Shown here piece after piece: positions 44,001 to 53,713 of a stretch of 64,000 nt of DNA (positions are counted from its first letter, which is position 1; every line of letters starts with the position of its first letter). The translations under genes were made by a program, and so were the position numbers. The notes under the pieces are model-generated. The model saw nothing but the letters and a program-made list of their open reading frames with translations. It was not told where the DNA came from and did no database searches. The stretch is from G963704535 sp963704535 (lineage in GTDB: Bacteria > Chloroflexota > Chloroflexia > Chloroflexales > Roseiflexaceae): assembly GCA_963704535.1 (NCBI GenBank), contig OY969916.1, forward strand, positions 7,316,001 through 7,380,000, in the 5' to 3' direction.

Positions 44001-45224
44001 AGCCCACTCAGCGGCGGCGGCTGGGTCAAGGTCAACGCTTCGCCGATCACTGGCACCAGCTACACCGACACCGGCCTGCGCAACGCTCGCACCTACTACT
44101 ACGTCGTCACCGCGCTCGACGCCCCCGGCAACGAGAGCGGCCACTCCAACCAAGTCAGTGCCCTGCCGCACGACACGATCGGCTGGGCCAACCTCCAGTG
44201 GCCGCCGTCGATGCAGCACACCATCAGCACCACCGACCGCACCGACGACGCCTACGGCCAGGTCTGGATCGACGGCGTGACCGGCGCGCCCGGCGCCACC
44301 GAGGGCCTGCTGGCCCAGCTCGGCTTCGGCCCCGACGGCAGCAACCCGGCCGGCAACAACCAGTGGACTTGGGTGGATGCCCGCTTCAACACCGACGCCG
44401 GCAACAACGACGAGTTCGCCGCCAGCCTGCTGCCCGAAGCGACCGGCACCTACGACTACGCCTACCGCTACAGCACCACCAACGGCCGCGAGTGGGTCTA
44501 CGCCGACCAGGATGGCATCGGCAACGGCTACAGCCCGGCCCAGGCCGGCAGCCTGACGGTCAACTCCAGCGGCGACACCAGCGCCCCCGCCGTGCCGACC
44601 GGCCTGCACGTCGTCTCGGAGTCGCCCGCCGGCATCGAGCTGACCTGGAACGCCATCACCGGCGACTCGTCGCTCTACGGCTACGAGGTGCGCCGCGCCG
44701 CCGGCGCCGGTGGCCCCTACACCACGCTGGCGCTCGTCACCGGCACCAGCTACACCGACACCGGCATCGCCGAGGGCGCCACCTACTACTACGTCGTGCG
44801 CGCCGTCGATAGCTCGTTCAACCGCTCGGCCCACTCGTCCGAAGTCCATGCCACCGCTGCACTGCGTACCGTCACCCTGGTCTTCACCATCACCGTGCCG
44901 CCGCCGGTCGAGGACGCCGTCGGCAAGACCGTCTACATCGCCGGCGCGCTCGACCGGCTCGACGGCGGGCTGCCGGCCTGGAACCCCGGCGGCGTGGCGC
45001 TGACCGAGGTGGACAGCACCCACTGGACGATCACGCTGACCGGCAAGGAAGGCACCCAGATCGAGTACAAGTACGCCCTGGGCTCCTGGGACTACGTGGA
45101 GAAGGACGGCGCCTGCGGGGAGATCAACAACCGCCAGCTCACCCTGAGCTACGGCGGCAGCGGCACCCAGAACGTCAACGACAGCGTCCTGAACTGGCGC
45201 AACGTGACGCCCTGCGGGAACTGA
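41027..45224 (+). CDS. Secreted GH13 alpha-amylase/neopullulanase with FN3 and starch-binding modules, one +1 frameshift
   Basis: ATG 41027 has AAGGAG 6 nt upstream and starts a signal peptide (MSSHRPYRWTTLFTLLSILL). An X25/pullulanase-N domain (VGSLQSEASGGACGDWDPGC) breaks at about 41270, where removing one G restores TIPDGAWEYKVAMGSW. A second X25 domain, then GH13 (SAVIYQIFPDRFRNG; Asp in AWRLDVMGD, Glu in IIGELWQ, Asp in LLDSHDTERI) follow. Two fibronectin-III modules (each with GTSYTDTG and TYYYVV) and a C-terminal starch-binding-like module (VYIAGALDRLDGG, GTQIEYKYALGSW) complete about 1398 residues. It probably degrades starch with the 25.7-kb enzyme. If the frameshift is real, export would be lost. 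Confidence 0.92.
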
Positions 45225-45243
45225 TCCTGTAGAGGGGGAGATA

Positions 45244-45326
45244 GAGAGAAGGGGTGAAAGGGTGAAGGGGTGAAGGGACTCTCCCCTTCACCCCTTCACC
45301 CTTTCACCCCTTCACCCCTTCTCTTC
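45244..45326. repeat. Heptanucleotide (GGGTGAA) inverted repeat
   Basis: AGGGGTGAAAGGGTGAAGGG and the opposite TTCACCC-type series form a hairpin of about 30 bp around GACTCT. It lies between converging genes and probably terminates both. Related heptamers occur inside hemW at 62342. Confidence 0.85.
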
Positions 45327-45335
45327 CTCCGGTGG

Positions 45336-46019
45336 TCAGGCCATCGCCGGTCGGGCGGCCCGCCGTGTCGCCATCGAGACGCCGAGCTTTTCGAGCGTGT
45401 GCGGCTGATCTTCCAGCGCCACCCGCGCCATCGCCCTAAAGGAGACCAACCACCGTTCCAGCCTCTCCAGCGCCTCATCGCGGCTGCGGGTCGCCGCCTG
45501 CGCCGTGCCCTTGTGCCCGGTTCGCACGATCTTGCGCGCCGCGACCTCCCCGATCTGGATCTTGCCCGCCTCTAACTGCTGGACAGTCACGCCATGTGTG
45601 GACAGTGCGCTGGTGATCGTCGCGTCGAGCAGAGCGTTGGTGTAGAACTGCTCGGCCTGAAGCAGCCACCCCGTGAGCGAACGCTTGCGTGCCGACGTCA
45701 GGCCGAGCTTGTGCAAGGTGCCTCGCTGTTCCATGAAGACCACCCGCGCGACTTTGACGTAGCGCATGTAGGTGAGGTAGGCTTGCCGCTTGAGGGCGAT
45801 TAGCGCATCTTTCGCGGCGAACAGATCGCCGTAGCGCACCTGCTGATTCTGATGCAGCGCCAGCACGGAGGTGTGGAGCGCCTTGCCCTCCTCGATGCGA
45901 TCCAGGGGGTAGCCGTACGTCGCCAGCGCGGTCTGGATGCCGGTGTCGTTCAGTGCGCTCTCGATCGCGAGCTGGGCCGACGCGAGTCGCTCTTCGATGG
46001 TTTCCTTGGATTTCGGCAT
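45336..46019 (-). CDS. Hypothetical helical protein, 227 aa
   Basis: I do not recognise the family. The start at 46019 (MPKSKETIEERLASAQ) is preferred. The protein is almost entirely alpha-helical and looks like two related halves, each with an Ala-rich helix, a T/SxYGYPLDRIEEGK or THGVTVQQLEAGK turn, and a helix with R-VARVVF or MARVALED before a TLxKLGL/V motif. It may be an internal duplication. No catalytic motif. Its upstream region holds a 21-bp tandem repeat array. Confidence 0.75.
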   Translation of the reverse strand: MPKSKETIEERLASAQLAIESALNDTGIQTALATYGYPLDRIEEGKALHTSVLALHQNQQVRYGDLFAAKDALIALKRQAYLTYMRYVKVARVVFMEQRGTLHKLGLTSARKRSLTGWLLQAEQFYTNALLDATITSALSTHGVTVQQLEAGKIQIGEVAARKIVRTGHKGTAQAATRSRDEALERLERWLVSFRAMARVALEDQPHTLEKLGVSMATRRAARPAMA

Positions 46020-46069
46020 GGATGTGCCCTTTCTGCGTTGATTAGTTGATTGCCGCACGCTCCTGTCCC

Positions 46070-46296
46070 CCCGCCTACATCGACGTTCCCCCCACCTACA
46101 TCGACGTTCCCCCCACCTACATCGACGTTCCCCCCACCTACATCGACGTTCCCCCCGCCTACATCGACGTTCCCCCGCCTACATCGACGTTCCCCCCGCC
46201 TACATCGACGTTCCCCCCACCTACATCGACGTTCCCCCCACCTACATCGACGTTCCCCCCACCTACATCGACGTCCCCCCCGCCTACATGACCATT
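46070..46296. repeat. 21-bp tandem repeat array
   Basis: Ten exact TACATCGACGT words start at 46076, 46097, 46118, 46139, 46160, 46180, 46201, 46222, 46243 and 46264, with a degenerate eleventh at 46285. The unit is 21 bp (once 20) and the linker is C-rich (TCCCCCCACC). There are no unique spacers, so it is not CRISPR. It lies upstream of the gene ending at 45336. Confidence 0.92.
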
Positions 46297-46522
46297 CCGG
46301 CGGCTCGAACCAGCGGCCAGGCGGAGGGAACCCAGCCAGAAACCGCCGTACGTACCATAGCAGGATTTTGATCGGGAAACAATAGGAAATACGGGCTGGA
46401 CACGCCCGTTACTTTTTTCTCCCGGCGACGACTTAGTGCGTGAAGGACGCACGCAGGGGCGAGGACAGGTGTTCCACACACTGCGTGCGGGCGTGTCTAC
46501 GCCAATAAGCGGAGGTAAATCC

Positions 46523-47023
46523 ATGGATGCACAACGTCGGTCACGATGGTTCAGGAAGGTTCGGGTGTGGCTATCGGTGCTAGTGGTCCTGTGGGTCGTA
46601 GCGATGATGAGCTACGGCGTGGCGCAGGCCCTGGTCTCGGCTCAACAGATGAGACCGCGAGCCTCTCTCCCGATTGTCTTCAAGGTCAATGAGAATAGCA
46701 ACGACAACGGGAACGACAACGGCAACGACAACGGGAACGACAACGGGAACGACAACGGGAACGACAACGGGAACGACAACGGCAATGACAACGGCAATGA
46801 CAACGGCAATGACAACGGGAACGACAACGGAAACGACAACGGCAACGACAACGGCAACGACAACGGGAACGACAACGGCAACGACAACGGGAACGACAAC
46901 GGAAACGACAACGGCAACGACAACGGCAACGACAACGGAAACGACAACGGAAACGACAACGGCAATGATAATGGAAACGGCAACGGCAACGGCAACGACA
47001 ACGGGAACGACAATGGAAATTGA
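46523..47023 (+). CDS. Membrane-anchored NDNG tetrapeptide-repeat protein
   Basis: Codes for 166 residues; GGAGGT lies 6 nt before the ATG. Residues 1-16 are basic (MDAQRRSRWFRKVR), about 15-40 form one transmembrane or signal-anchor helix, then a short RPRASLPIVFKVNEN linker. The rest is about 25 copies of Asn-Asp-Asn-Gly, ending with NGNGNGNDNG variants. The repeat should be unfolded and acidic outside the cell, possibly cation-binding, but it has no RTX spacing. Synonymous AAC/AAT, GGG/GGC/GGA changes between units, with the amino acids kept, argue that the protein sequence is under selection. A long antisense open frame over it is a by-product. Confidence 0.82.
   Translation: MDAQRRSRWFRKVRVWLSVLVVLWVVAMMSYGVAQALVSAQQMRPRASLPIVFKVNENSNDNGNDNGNDNGNDNGNDNGNDNGNDNGNDNGNDNGNDNGNDNGNDNGNDNGNDNGNDNGNDNGNDNGNDNGNDNGNDNGNDNGNDNGNDNGNGNGNGNDNGNDNGN
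46690..47020 (+). repeat. 12-bp tandem repeat within the NDNG gene
   Basis: Units of AACGACAACGGG and synonymous variants, about 27 in number, keep the reading frame. Copy number probably varies between strains. Confidence 0.9.
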
Positions 47024-47346
47024 CCGTTGACCGTCTTCTAGCGTACCTCTAGCCCGCTCCCACGCCGGGGAGAGGGGAGCAGGCTCATCGATGCGCTGTG
47101 GTGCGGCGTGGATGGCGACGATGACAGCGCAAACCCGCCGCGTAAGGGCGATCCTCGTGATCGCCCGCAGCGACGGCGACGACGGCAACGCAAACCCAGC
47201 GCGTAAGGGCGATCCTCGTGATCGCCCGCGACGACGGCGACGATGGCAATGACGGCAGCGGCGATGGCGGCGATGACAACGTGGGCGGCGACAATAGCGT
47301 CGATACGCCGTGCCACGGCATCGATGCGGCGATGCGGGCCGCGCGC
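47024..47346. other. Intergenic region with a tandem hairpin duplication
   Basis: No credible gene. Two 60-bp direct copies (starting about 47130 and 47190) each contain GGGCGATCCTCGTGATCGCCC-type hairpins (8-bp stems; first at 47146-47166) followed by GACGGCGACGA words. They may terminate the two converging genes. Confidence 0.6.
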
Positions 47347-50300
47347 CTACGGCGTGGGCGTGGCCGCGACCGGGGTTGCGGCTCCGCAGGTGATATTCTT
47401 GCAGATAGATCCGCCGCTCCTCGCAGGTGAGTTGCCGCGTGACGCGCGTGCGGGCCAGTGCCAGCAGGTCGTCGAAGTTCGCGACGTAGATGCGCGCCGT
47501 GCCATCCGCGCCGGCGGTGACGATGCGCCGGCCATCGGGGCTCCAGGCGGCATTGTTAATGGTACCTTGGCCGCCGCCGACTGTGAAGATCGGCACACGG
47601 CTGGCGGCGTCCCACACCCGTGCAGTGCCGTTGGCCCTGGCGGTAAGCACGTGCTTGCCGTTCGGGCTGAACACCGCACTTGTGACTCCTTCTATATCAC
47701 TTTGGAACAGGGTGAGTTGCTGGCCGCTGGTGGAATCCCACACTCGCGCGGTGCGATCAACACTGGCGGTGAGCACCTGCTTACCATCCGGGCTGAACAC
47801 CGCGCTCGTAACCCAATCGGTATGGCCCTGGAGCAGGGTGAGTTGCTGGCCGCTAGCGGCGTCCCACACTCGCGCAGTGCGATCAGCACTGGCGGTGAGC
47901 ACCTGCTTACCATCCGGGCTGAACACCGCGCTCAGGACCTTCCCTGGATGGCCCTGGAGCAGGGTGAGTTGCTGGCCGCTGGTGGCATCCCACACTCGCG
48001 CGGTACCGTCATCACTGGCGGTGAGCACCTGCTTGCCGTCCGGGCTGAACACCGCGCTTGTGACCCAATCGGTATGGCCCTGGAGCAGGGTGAGTTGCTG
48101 GCCGCTGGTGGCGTCCCACACTCGCGCAGTGTGATCAGCGCCGGCGGTGAGCACCTGCTTGCCGTCCGGGCTGAACACCGCGCTTGTGACCCAATTCGTA
48201 TGGCCCTGGAGCAGGGTGAGTTGCTGACCGCTGGCGGCGTCCCACACTCGCGCGGTGCGATCATAGCTAGCTGTGAGCACCTGCTTGCCGTCTGGGCTGA
48301 ACACCGCGCTCTCGACCGAAGCCGTATGACCCTGGAGCAGGGTGAGTTGCTGACCGCTGGCGGCGTCCCACACTCGCGCGGTGCGATCATAGCTAGCTGT
48401 GAGCACCTGCTTGCTGTCCGGGCTGAACACCACCCTCGTAACCCAATCGGTATGGCCCTGGAGCAGGGCGAGTTGCTGACCGCTGGCGGCGTCCCACACT
48501 CGCGCGGTGCGATCATAGCTAGCTGTGAGCACCTGCTTGCTGTCTGGGCTGAACACCGCGCTCGTAACCCAATCGGTATGGCCCTGGAGCAGGGCGAGTT
48601 GCTGACCGCTGGCGGCGTCCCACACTCGCGCGCTGCCATCGCGGCTGGTGGTGAGCGCCTGCTTGCCGTCCGGGCTGAACACCGCGCTCGTAACCCAATT
48701 CGTATGGCCCTGGAGCAGGGTGAGTTGCTGGCCGCTGGTGGCGTCCCACACTCGCGCGCTGCCATCAGCACTGGCAGTGAGCACGTGCTTGCCATCCGGG
48801 CTGAACACCGCACTCAGGACCTTCCCTGGATGGCCTTGGAGCAGGGTGAGTTGCTGGCCGCTGGCGGCGTCCCATACTCGCGCGCTGCCATCATCACTGG
48901 CGGTGAGCACGTGCTTGCCGTCTGGGCTGAACACCGCGCTCGTAACCCAATCGGTATGGCCCTGGAGCAGGGCGAGTTGCTGACCGCTGGTGGCGTCCCA
49001 TACTCGCGCGCTGCCATCATCACTGGCGGTGAGCACCTGCTTGCTGTCCGGGCTGAACACCGCGCTCAGGACCTTCCCTGGATGGCCTTGGAGCAGGGTG
49101 AGTTGCTGGCCGCTGGTGGCGTCCCACACTCGCGCAGTGTGATCAGCGCCGGCGGTGAGCACGTGCTTGCCGTCTGGGCTGAACACCGCGCTCATAACCC
49201 AATCGGTATGGCCCTGGAGCAGGACGAGTTGCTGGCCGCTGGCCGTGTCCCACACTCGTGCGGTGCCATCGCGGCTGGCGGTGAGCACCTGCTTACCATC
49301 CAGGCTGAATGCCGCACTTGTAACCCCATCAGTATGGCCCTGGAGTATAGCCCTGATGTGCGAGGACTGGACGGTCTGGTACAATACCGCCTCGATCTGT
49401 CTGTTCGGGTCCCTAACCCGGCGCTGCTGTACGTCCCTGGCTGCCCTGATCGCCAGCAGCAGGCCTAGTTCAGTGTCGGGCACGGTCTGGGCGCGGTAGA
49501 CCAGCGCCTGGGCCTGGGCCTGGTCGCGTTCAGCCTGTGCCTCACTTTGCGCCGCCTCCGCAGTTGCTAGTGCTAAGGTCAGGCTGGCCTGGGCCGCCTC
49601 GGCTTCCTGGCGGCGCGCTTCGGCTGTTCCACGCTGGGCATTCGCTTCGGCCTCTTTCTCATTTGCGGTGGCCGCATTCTTAGTCGCGGTAGCCGCGTTG
49701 TTCAGCGCGACGATCGTCAGCCCGGCCAATACAATCGAGAGGATCGACAGCGCCACGATCAGCCGCGCCGCGCGCCGCACCCGCACGGTCCAATAGGTCG
49801 GCGGCAGGTGCTCGCGCACCCAGCGATCGTCGAAGACGGTGCGATAGATCTGGTTGCGCACCCGCAGCCGATTGCCTTCGCGACGGGCGATGCCGGAGAG
49901 CTTGAGGTGCGACTTGATGAACGACTGCTCCTCGTCGGGGATGGGCCGGCGGGCGCGGCGGATGTCGCGGTAGGTCGTCAGCACGGCGGCCTGGTCGGGC
50001 GCCCGGCGTGTCAGCATGTCGCGCACGAATTGCAGGTTGTTGTCCTGCTCGCTCTTTTCGCCGAAGAAGGTCTCGCCGACGACGCGATCGATCAGGTTGG
50101 TGTCCCACTCGCTCCATCCCCGCGCAGTCAGCGCCTGGCAAAGGCGCTGCGTCAGGTACGGGTGCCCGCCGGTCCAGCGTAAGATCCAAGCCAGCGCCTG
50201 CCGGGCTTCCTCTGCTGGCAAGCCTAGCCCGTCGGCCAGCGGCTGGGCCTCTTCCAGTGTCCAGTCGGCCAGGTCGACCCGCTGCCCAATGTTGAAGGGC

Positions 50301-50869
50301 GTGCGCTTGGGGTCGCGCACCAGGTCGCCGGGGGTCGCCACGCCAATCAGCACAAAGGAGAGCCGCTTGAACTCCGGCGCGCTGGCGCGGGCGTTGTAGA
50401 GGTAGCGAATCGCGGCGTAGAAGTCGTCGGTGAAGTCGAGGCTAAGGGTTGTGTCGATCTCGTCCACGAAGATCACGACCGGCGCGGCGACCTCGCGCAG
50501 CAGCACCTCCTGGAAGAACAGCGTTAGCCGCTGAGTGTAGCCCAGGTGCCCGTGCTCGCGCCACCAGCCGGTCGCCTCGGTATCGAGCATGAGTTGGTCT
50601 TCGAGCACCGCCAGCAAGCCCAGGTACCACTCCTCGGCTGTGACCTGCGCGCCGATCTGGGTCAGGTCGATGATCGCCGAGCGGATGCCCTCCTCGGCCA
50701 GCCGCTCGGCGGTGTGGACCATCAGGCTCGACTTGCCCACCTGCCGAGGGGCCAGGACGTAGGCGAAGGTCGCGGCGCGGCAGAGCGCCAGCAGTTCGTC
50801 GTCAGCCCCGCGCGGGATGTAGCGTCCCCCGCCAGCTTGGACCGTCCCGCCGACTGTGTAGATGCTCAT
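47347..50869 (-). CDS. AAA-like ATPase with 15 WD40 repeats, probable 3' frameshift
   Basis: Starts at 50869 (MSIYTVGGTVQAGGGRYI). Residues to about 400 form an AAA-like (AAA_35) NTPase with Walker A APRQVGKSSLM and the hydrophobic-acidic VVIFVDEIDTTL. A transmembrane helix (RLIVALSILSIVLAGLTIVA) and an Ala/Glu-rich coiled coil follow. Then come 15 WD40 blades of 42 residues, most reading LLQGHTDWVTSAVFSPDGKQ and so on with near identity, enough for two propellers. Near 47395 one extra base diverts the end; removing it gives LQEITCGAATPVAATPTP and a stop at 47347. As written, the frame continues to 46580 through non-homologous sequence. It is probably a membrane-linked STAND-like sensor. Confidence 0.88.
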
Positions 50870-51200
50870 CGTCAAGGTTTGCTCCCTGGACCGCCGACCA
50901 CCGAGAACAAAGAACAAAGAATAAAGAACAAACAGATCCGCAGCCGACCGCCGACCATTGACCACCGCCCGCTGAGTGCCGACCACCCCTTCGACACGGC
51001 TCAGGGCAGGCGACCACCGACCGCAGGGGGCCACGGAGGGCCTGCCCTACAGGGTTCTTGGTGCTTCGTGGTTCGGGTGGGGGCGTATGCAATACGCCCT
51101 TACGTGCTGTGGCTCGGTTCCTGGTTCTCATCCCACCGACCGCCATCCTCTATCCTCTATCCTCAGTTGCTCTCCGTCACCTTGTCACCCCTTCACCTTG
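50870..51200. other. Intergenic region rich in heptamer repeats
   Basis: No gene. It contains ACCGCCG/ACCACCG heptamers (50889-50993), AGAACAA heptamers (50904-50933), and ATCCTCT plus TTGTCAC-type heptamers (51153-51211). The last series overlaps the stop codon of the next gene. Confidence 0.7.
50885..50993. repeat. Heptanucleotide repeats (ACCGCCG and AGAACAA types)
   Basis: GACCGCCGACCACCGAGAAC, then AAAGAACAAAGAATAAAGAA and GACCGCCGACCATTGACCACC-like words, all stepping by seven bases. The AGAACAA type recurs in inverted form inside hemW (61701-61763). Confidence 0.8.
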
Positions 51201-51211
51201 TCATCTTGTCA
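51148..51211. repeat. Heptanucleotide repeats (CCTCTAT and CTTGTCA types)
   Basis: ATCCTCTATCCTCTATCCTC followed by CACCTTGTCACCCC and CCTTGTCATCTTGTCAT. The right end supplies the final codons (MTR, stop) of the TIR/AAA gene. Confidence 0.75.
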
Positions 51212-52960
51212 TAAGGCGCTCGCGGAAGTAGTCGGCGTAGAGCCGGCAGCGCGGCAGCACTGCGCGGCCCGCGCGCCGCACCAGGCCGGCGCCGCGCAGC
51301 CGCCAGTAGATAGTTTCATCTGGACAGGTGTTTGAGCCTAGCGCCTGGCGCAGTCCCTGGACCAGCTCGGGTTTGTCGTGCAGCCGGAACAGGTGGTAGC
51401 GCAGGTGATCGCCGAAGGGGCCGCGGTCGTCGGCGGCGTCGCGGAAGAGATCGGCGGCCGAGCCGTGTCCCCCGGCGATGTGGTAGAGCGCCCGGCGCGT
51501 GAGGTAGGGGTGCCCGCCGAGCAGATCGAGCAACTGCCGCTCCTGGTCGGGGTTGAGCGGCGTACCGTAGTGGCGATTGAGATCGGCAACCTGCTCAGGC
51601 GTGAAGTCTTCCAGCTCCAGTACCTGCCCGACGTTGAAGGGCGACTGGTTCAGGTTGGCGATCAGTTGGTACGGCTCGGTGGATGTGACCAGCACCAGGT
51701 CGAGCTGCTTCCAGATCGGCGCCGTCGCGCGGCTGTTGTGCCAGCTCCGCAGCATGCCGAAGAAGTCAGAGCGGAAGTCGGCCTCGAAGATGCTCTCGAC
51801 CTCGTCCATCGCCAGCACCAGCGGCGCGCCCAGTTCCTTTAGCAGGTAGCGGCTCGACGTAGCGAGTGCTGCGCTGGCTGTTGCCCAGCGGCATGTTCCA
51901 GTACTCGTCGAGGCGATCCTCCATCTCCAGCTCGGCGGTCAGCCAGGCGCAGAACTGGCGGAAGAAGCGGTCGGCATCGGCCAGTGCCGCCCGGTCGAAG
52001 AGCTGGAAGTCGAGGAAGGCGACTCGCTTGCCGTTTTTAACTGCCGCATTGATGGTGCGGATGAGCAGCGAACTCTTGCCCATCTGCCGCGGCCCTTTGA
52101 TTGTGATCGTTACGCCGTGGTGCCGGATCGTCTCCAGCGCGAGCGGGTCGGACACCCGCGCGACGTAGAAAGCCGACTCTGAGGTCCATGGTGCCCTCGG
52201 GCAGCTCGAGCGATCGGGGCTGTGCCGACGGCGTAGGTTGGGGGACCGGCGCCGGCGCGCTAACCTGGATGAGTCGAGCTTTGGACTCCGGCGTTCTGAT
52301 CAGCAAATCTTCCCCGGCGACCGCTCGCCCTAGCTCCTCGATCAAGCGTAGTGTGTCCTGCGAGCTTTCCCACGAGGCCCAGTTGAGATGATTCAGGTAC
52401 TCGCTCAATGGGTACTGGAACGGCTCCCGATGGGCAAGCCGCACCGGCAGGATCTTGGGGCGCCCGCCCTGTAATTGGGCCAGTTGGTGCGCGGTGGCGA
52501 TCTCCAGCTCGACCATCTGGCTGCTGATCGCGTGGGCCGAGAGGAAGACGATCACGTAGTCGGCGTGGTAGATCTCGGTTTTGATGCGCTCGGCCCAGAG
52601 CGTACCTGCCGGCATAGTCTGGTCGATGAAGATTTCGTGCTGCCGGCTCAGCGCCTGGAAGACCTGGAGCGCAACCGGCTCATCGGGTGTGACATCGCGC
52701 TTGTAGCTGATGAAGATGCGCGTCTGCCGTAGTACGTCGGGGTCCTCGTCGTCGGGCTGATCTTCGACGGCGACAGACCAGCGGCGCAGGATCGCCTTGA
52801 TCCGCTGGATACTATCGCGCGCATCGCGGATACCGTCGGCGACTGCCGGCGGCGCGAAGGCTTTGCCCAAGCTCGCTTGCTGCTTGAGGTGTTCGGCAAG
52901 CCTGCGGCGGTGGATCGCCAGCAGTTCCTGCTGATTGTTGATTGTTTCCTGGTTAGGCAT
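51201..52960 (-). CDS. TIR-domain AAA-like ATPase, two +1 frameshifts
   Basis: Reading through two one-base insertions gives about 585 residues from 52960 (MPNQETINNQQELLAIHRRR). Residues 10-60 form a helical adaptor-like domain (APPAVADGIRDARDSIQRIK) resembling effector-associated domains. TIR lies at 79-210 (TRIFISYKRD, then SSQMVELEIATAHQL with Glu151/153). After a Pro linker comes an AAA_35-like NTPase with Walker A GPRQMGKSSLLIRT and LAMDEVESIFEADF, then LTRRALYHIAGG and a winged-helix-like end. Breaks lie near 52178 and 51855; removing one G at each joins DLRSAFYVARVSDP and SRYLLKELGAPLVLAMDEV. It is probably a STAND-type defence or signalling NADase. Confidence 0.87.
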
Positions 52961-53022
52961 CTTATCGCTCACGTTTTCGCTACTTGATGAACGCTCTACG
53001 TGCGGGAATTTGTATGTCGTAT

Positions 53023-53090
53023 TCCTAAATGAGTTGGAAAAGGGGGTGTGGGGGAAGCCCCCACAGAAACCACTTTCCACTTTACAGTGT
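53023..53090. repeat. PAL-A-like element, copy 9a (CCCCCACA variant)
   Basis: CCTAAATGAGTTGGAAAAGG followed by GGTGTGGGGGAAGCCCCCAC and CCACTTTCCACTTTACA, nearly the same as copy 7. It lies upstream of the TIR/AAA gene. Confidence 0.78.
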
Positions 53091-53140
53091 GAGTGGGGGA
53101 AGACTGAGGGGGCTGCCACCTCAAACCCCCTTCTTTCCCA
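53091..53140. repeat. PAL-A palindromic element, copy 9b
   Basis: GGGGGAAGACTGAGGGGGC and the imperfect complement TGCCACCTCAAACCCCC, adjoining copy 9a. The rest of the gap to 53260 has no recognised gene. Confidence 0.65.
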
Positions 53141-53260
53141 GACGGTTCGGTAGCAGCACAGCATCACCGCAACCTTCGCGCGTACGGTTTCGTCGGATAT
53201 GGCGAGGCGAACGATATGGGCAAACAGCGTGCGGCGAATGCACGATGAAAGGATACTATC

Positions 53261-53534
53261 ATGAATATTCAACTCATGCGGAGTTCGGAGCGATCGGATG
53301 ATCAGCGGAGTGCGTGGCGGGCTGGCGAGCTACTTCGCGATCGATCCGGCGATTGTGCGCCTGGTGTTTGTGCTGGCGGTCCTCAGTGGAGTCAGCCCGC
53401 TGGTGTATGTGCTGCTGTGGATCGTGATGCCTGAGGAGCAGCCGGCCATTGGGACGTCGGCCTTGCCGGACCACCCACGCCCGGTCGAGCAGTGGAAGTA
53501 CGACCCGTACACCGGCGAGCGGATCGAGCATTAG
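53261..53534 (+). CDS. PspC-domain membrane protein, one +1 frameshift
   Basis: ATG 53261 has AAAGGA 8 nt upstream and reads MNIQLMRSSER; removing one base near 53294 continues as RMISGVRGGLASYFAIDPAI, the PspC signature. A later in-frame ATG at 53298 would give a 78-residue protein missing the basic start. One or two hydrophobic segments (IVRLVFVLAVLSGVSPLVYV, VLLWIVMPEE) follow. PspC proteins are inner-membrane components of the phage-shock envelope response; stand-alone small forms are common. Confidence 0.85.
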
Positions 53535-53557
53535 TACAGCTCGGCGTAAATATACCA

Positions 53558-53608
53558 GCAGTTTTATCACGAAGATCGCGAAGGTACGAAGACCACGAAG
53601 AAGGCTGA
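53558..53608. repeat. TTCGTG-rich dispersed element (2)
   Basis: Inverted copy of 40878-40926: GCAGTTTTATCACGAAGATC, then GCGAAGGTACGAAGACCACG and AAGAAGGCTGA. It lies after the PspC gene. Confidence 0.72.
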
Positions 53609-53713
53609 TAAGGGACGAGAAAAATGAAAAGCATCCCAGCTCCATAGAAACGTGATCGGGACGTTGCTCACGTTTCAGGTCTGCTGTGAGATGTTCTAAA
53701 ACGCGCGAGTCCC

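Noticed and set aside
41232..45023. Long antisense open frames under the amylase and other GC-rich genes
   Set aside because: They mirror the codon bias of the real genes, have no ribosome sites, and their translations are low-complexity Val/Ala/Gly/Arg.
46070..46296. The 21-bp array as a CRISPR
   Set aside because: Units are contiguous with no unique spacers, the repeat is too short, and no cas gene is in the window.
46580..47346. C-terminal extension of the WD40 protein through the antisense of the NDNG gene
   Set aside because: The extension is Arg/His-rich then Val-rich low complexity, appears only because of a one-base shift near 47395, and the alternative frame ends in a plausible LQEITCGAATPVAATPTP tail.
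47243..49468. 741-codon plus-strand frame opposite the WD40 array
   Set aside because: It exists only because the 126-bp WD40 unit is a multiple of three and stop-free on the other strand; the product is a translated shadow of the repeats.
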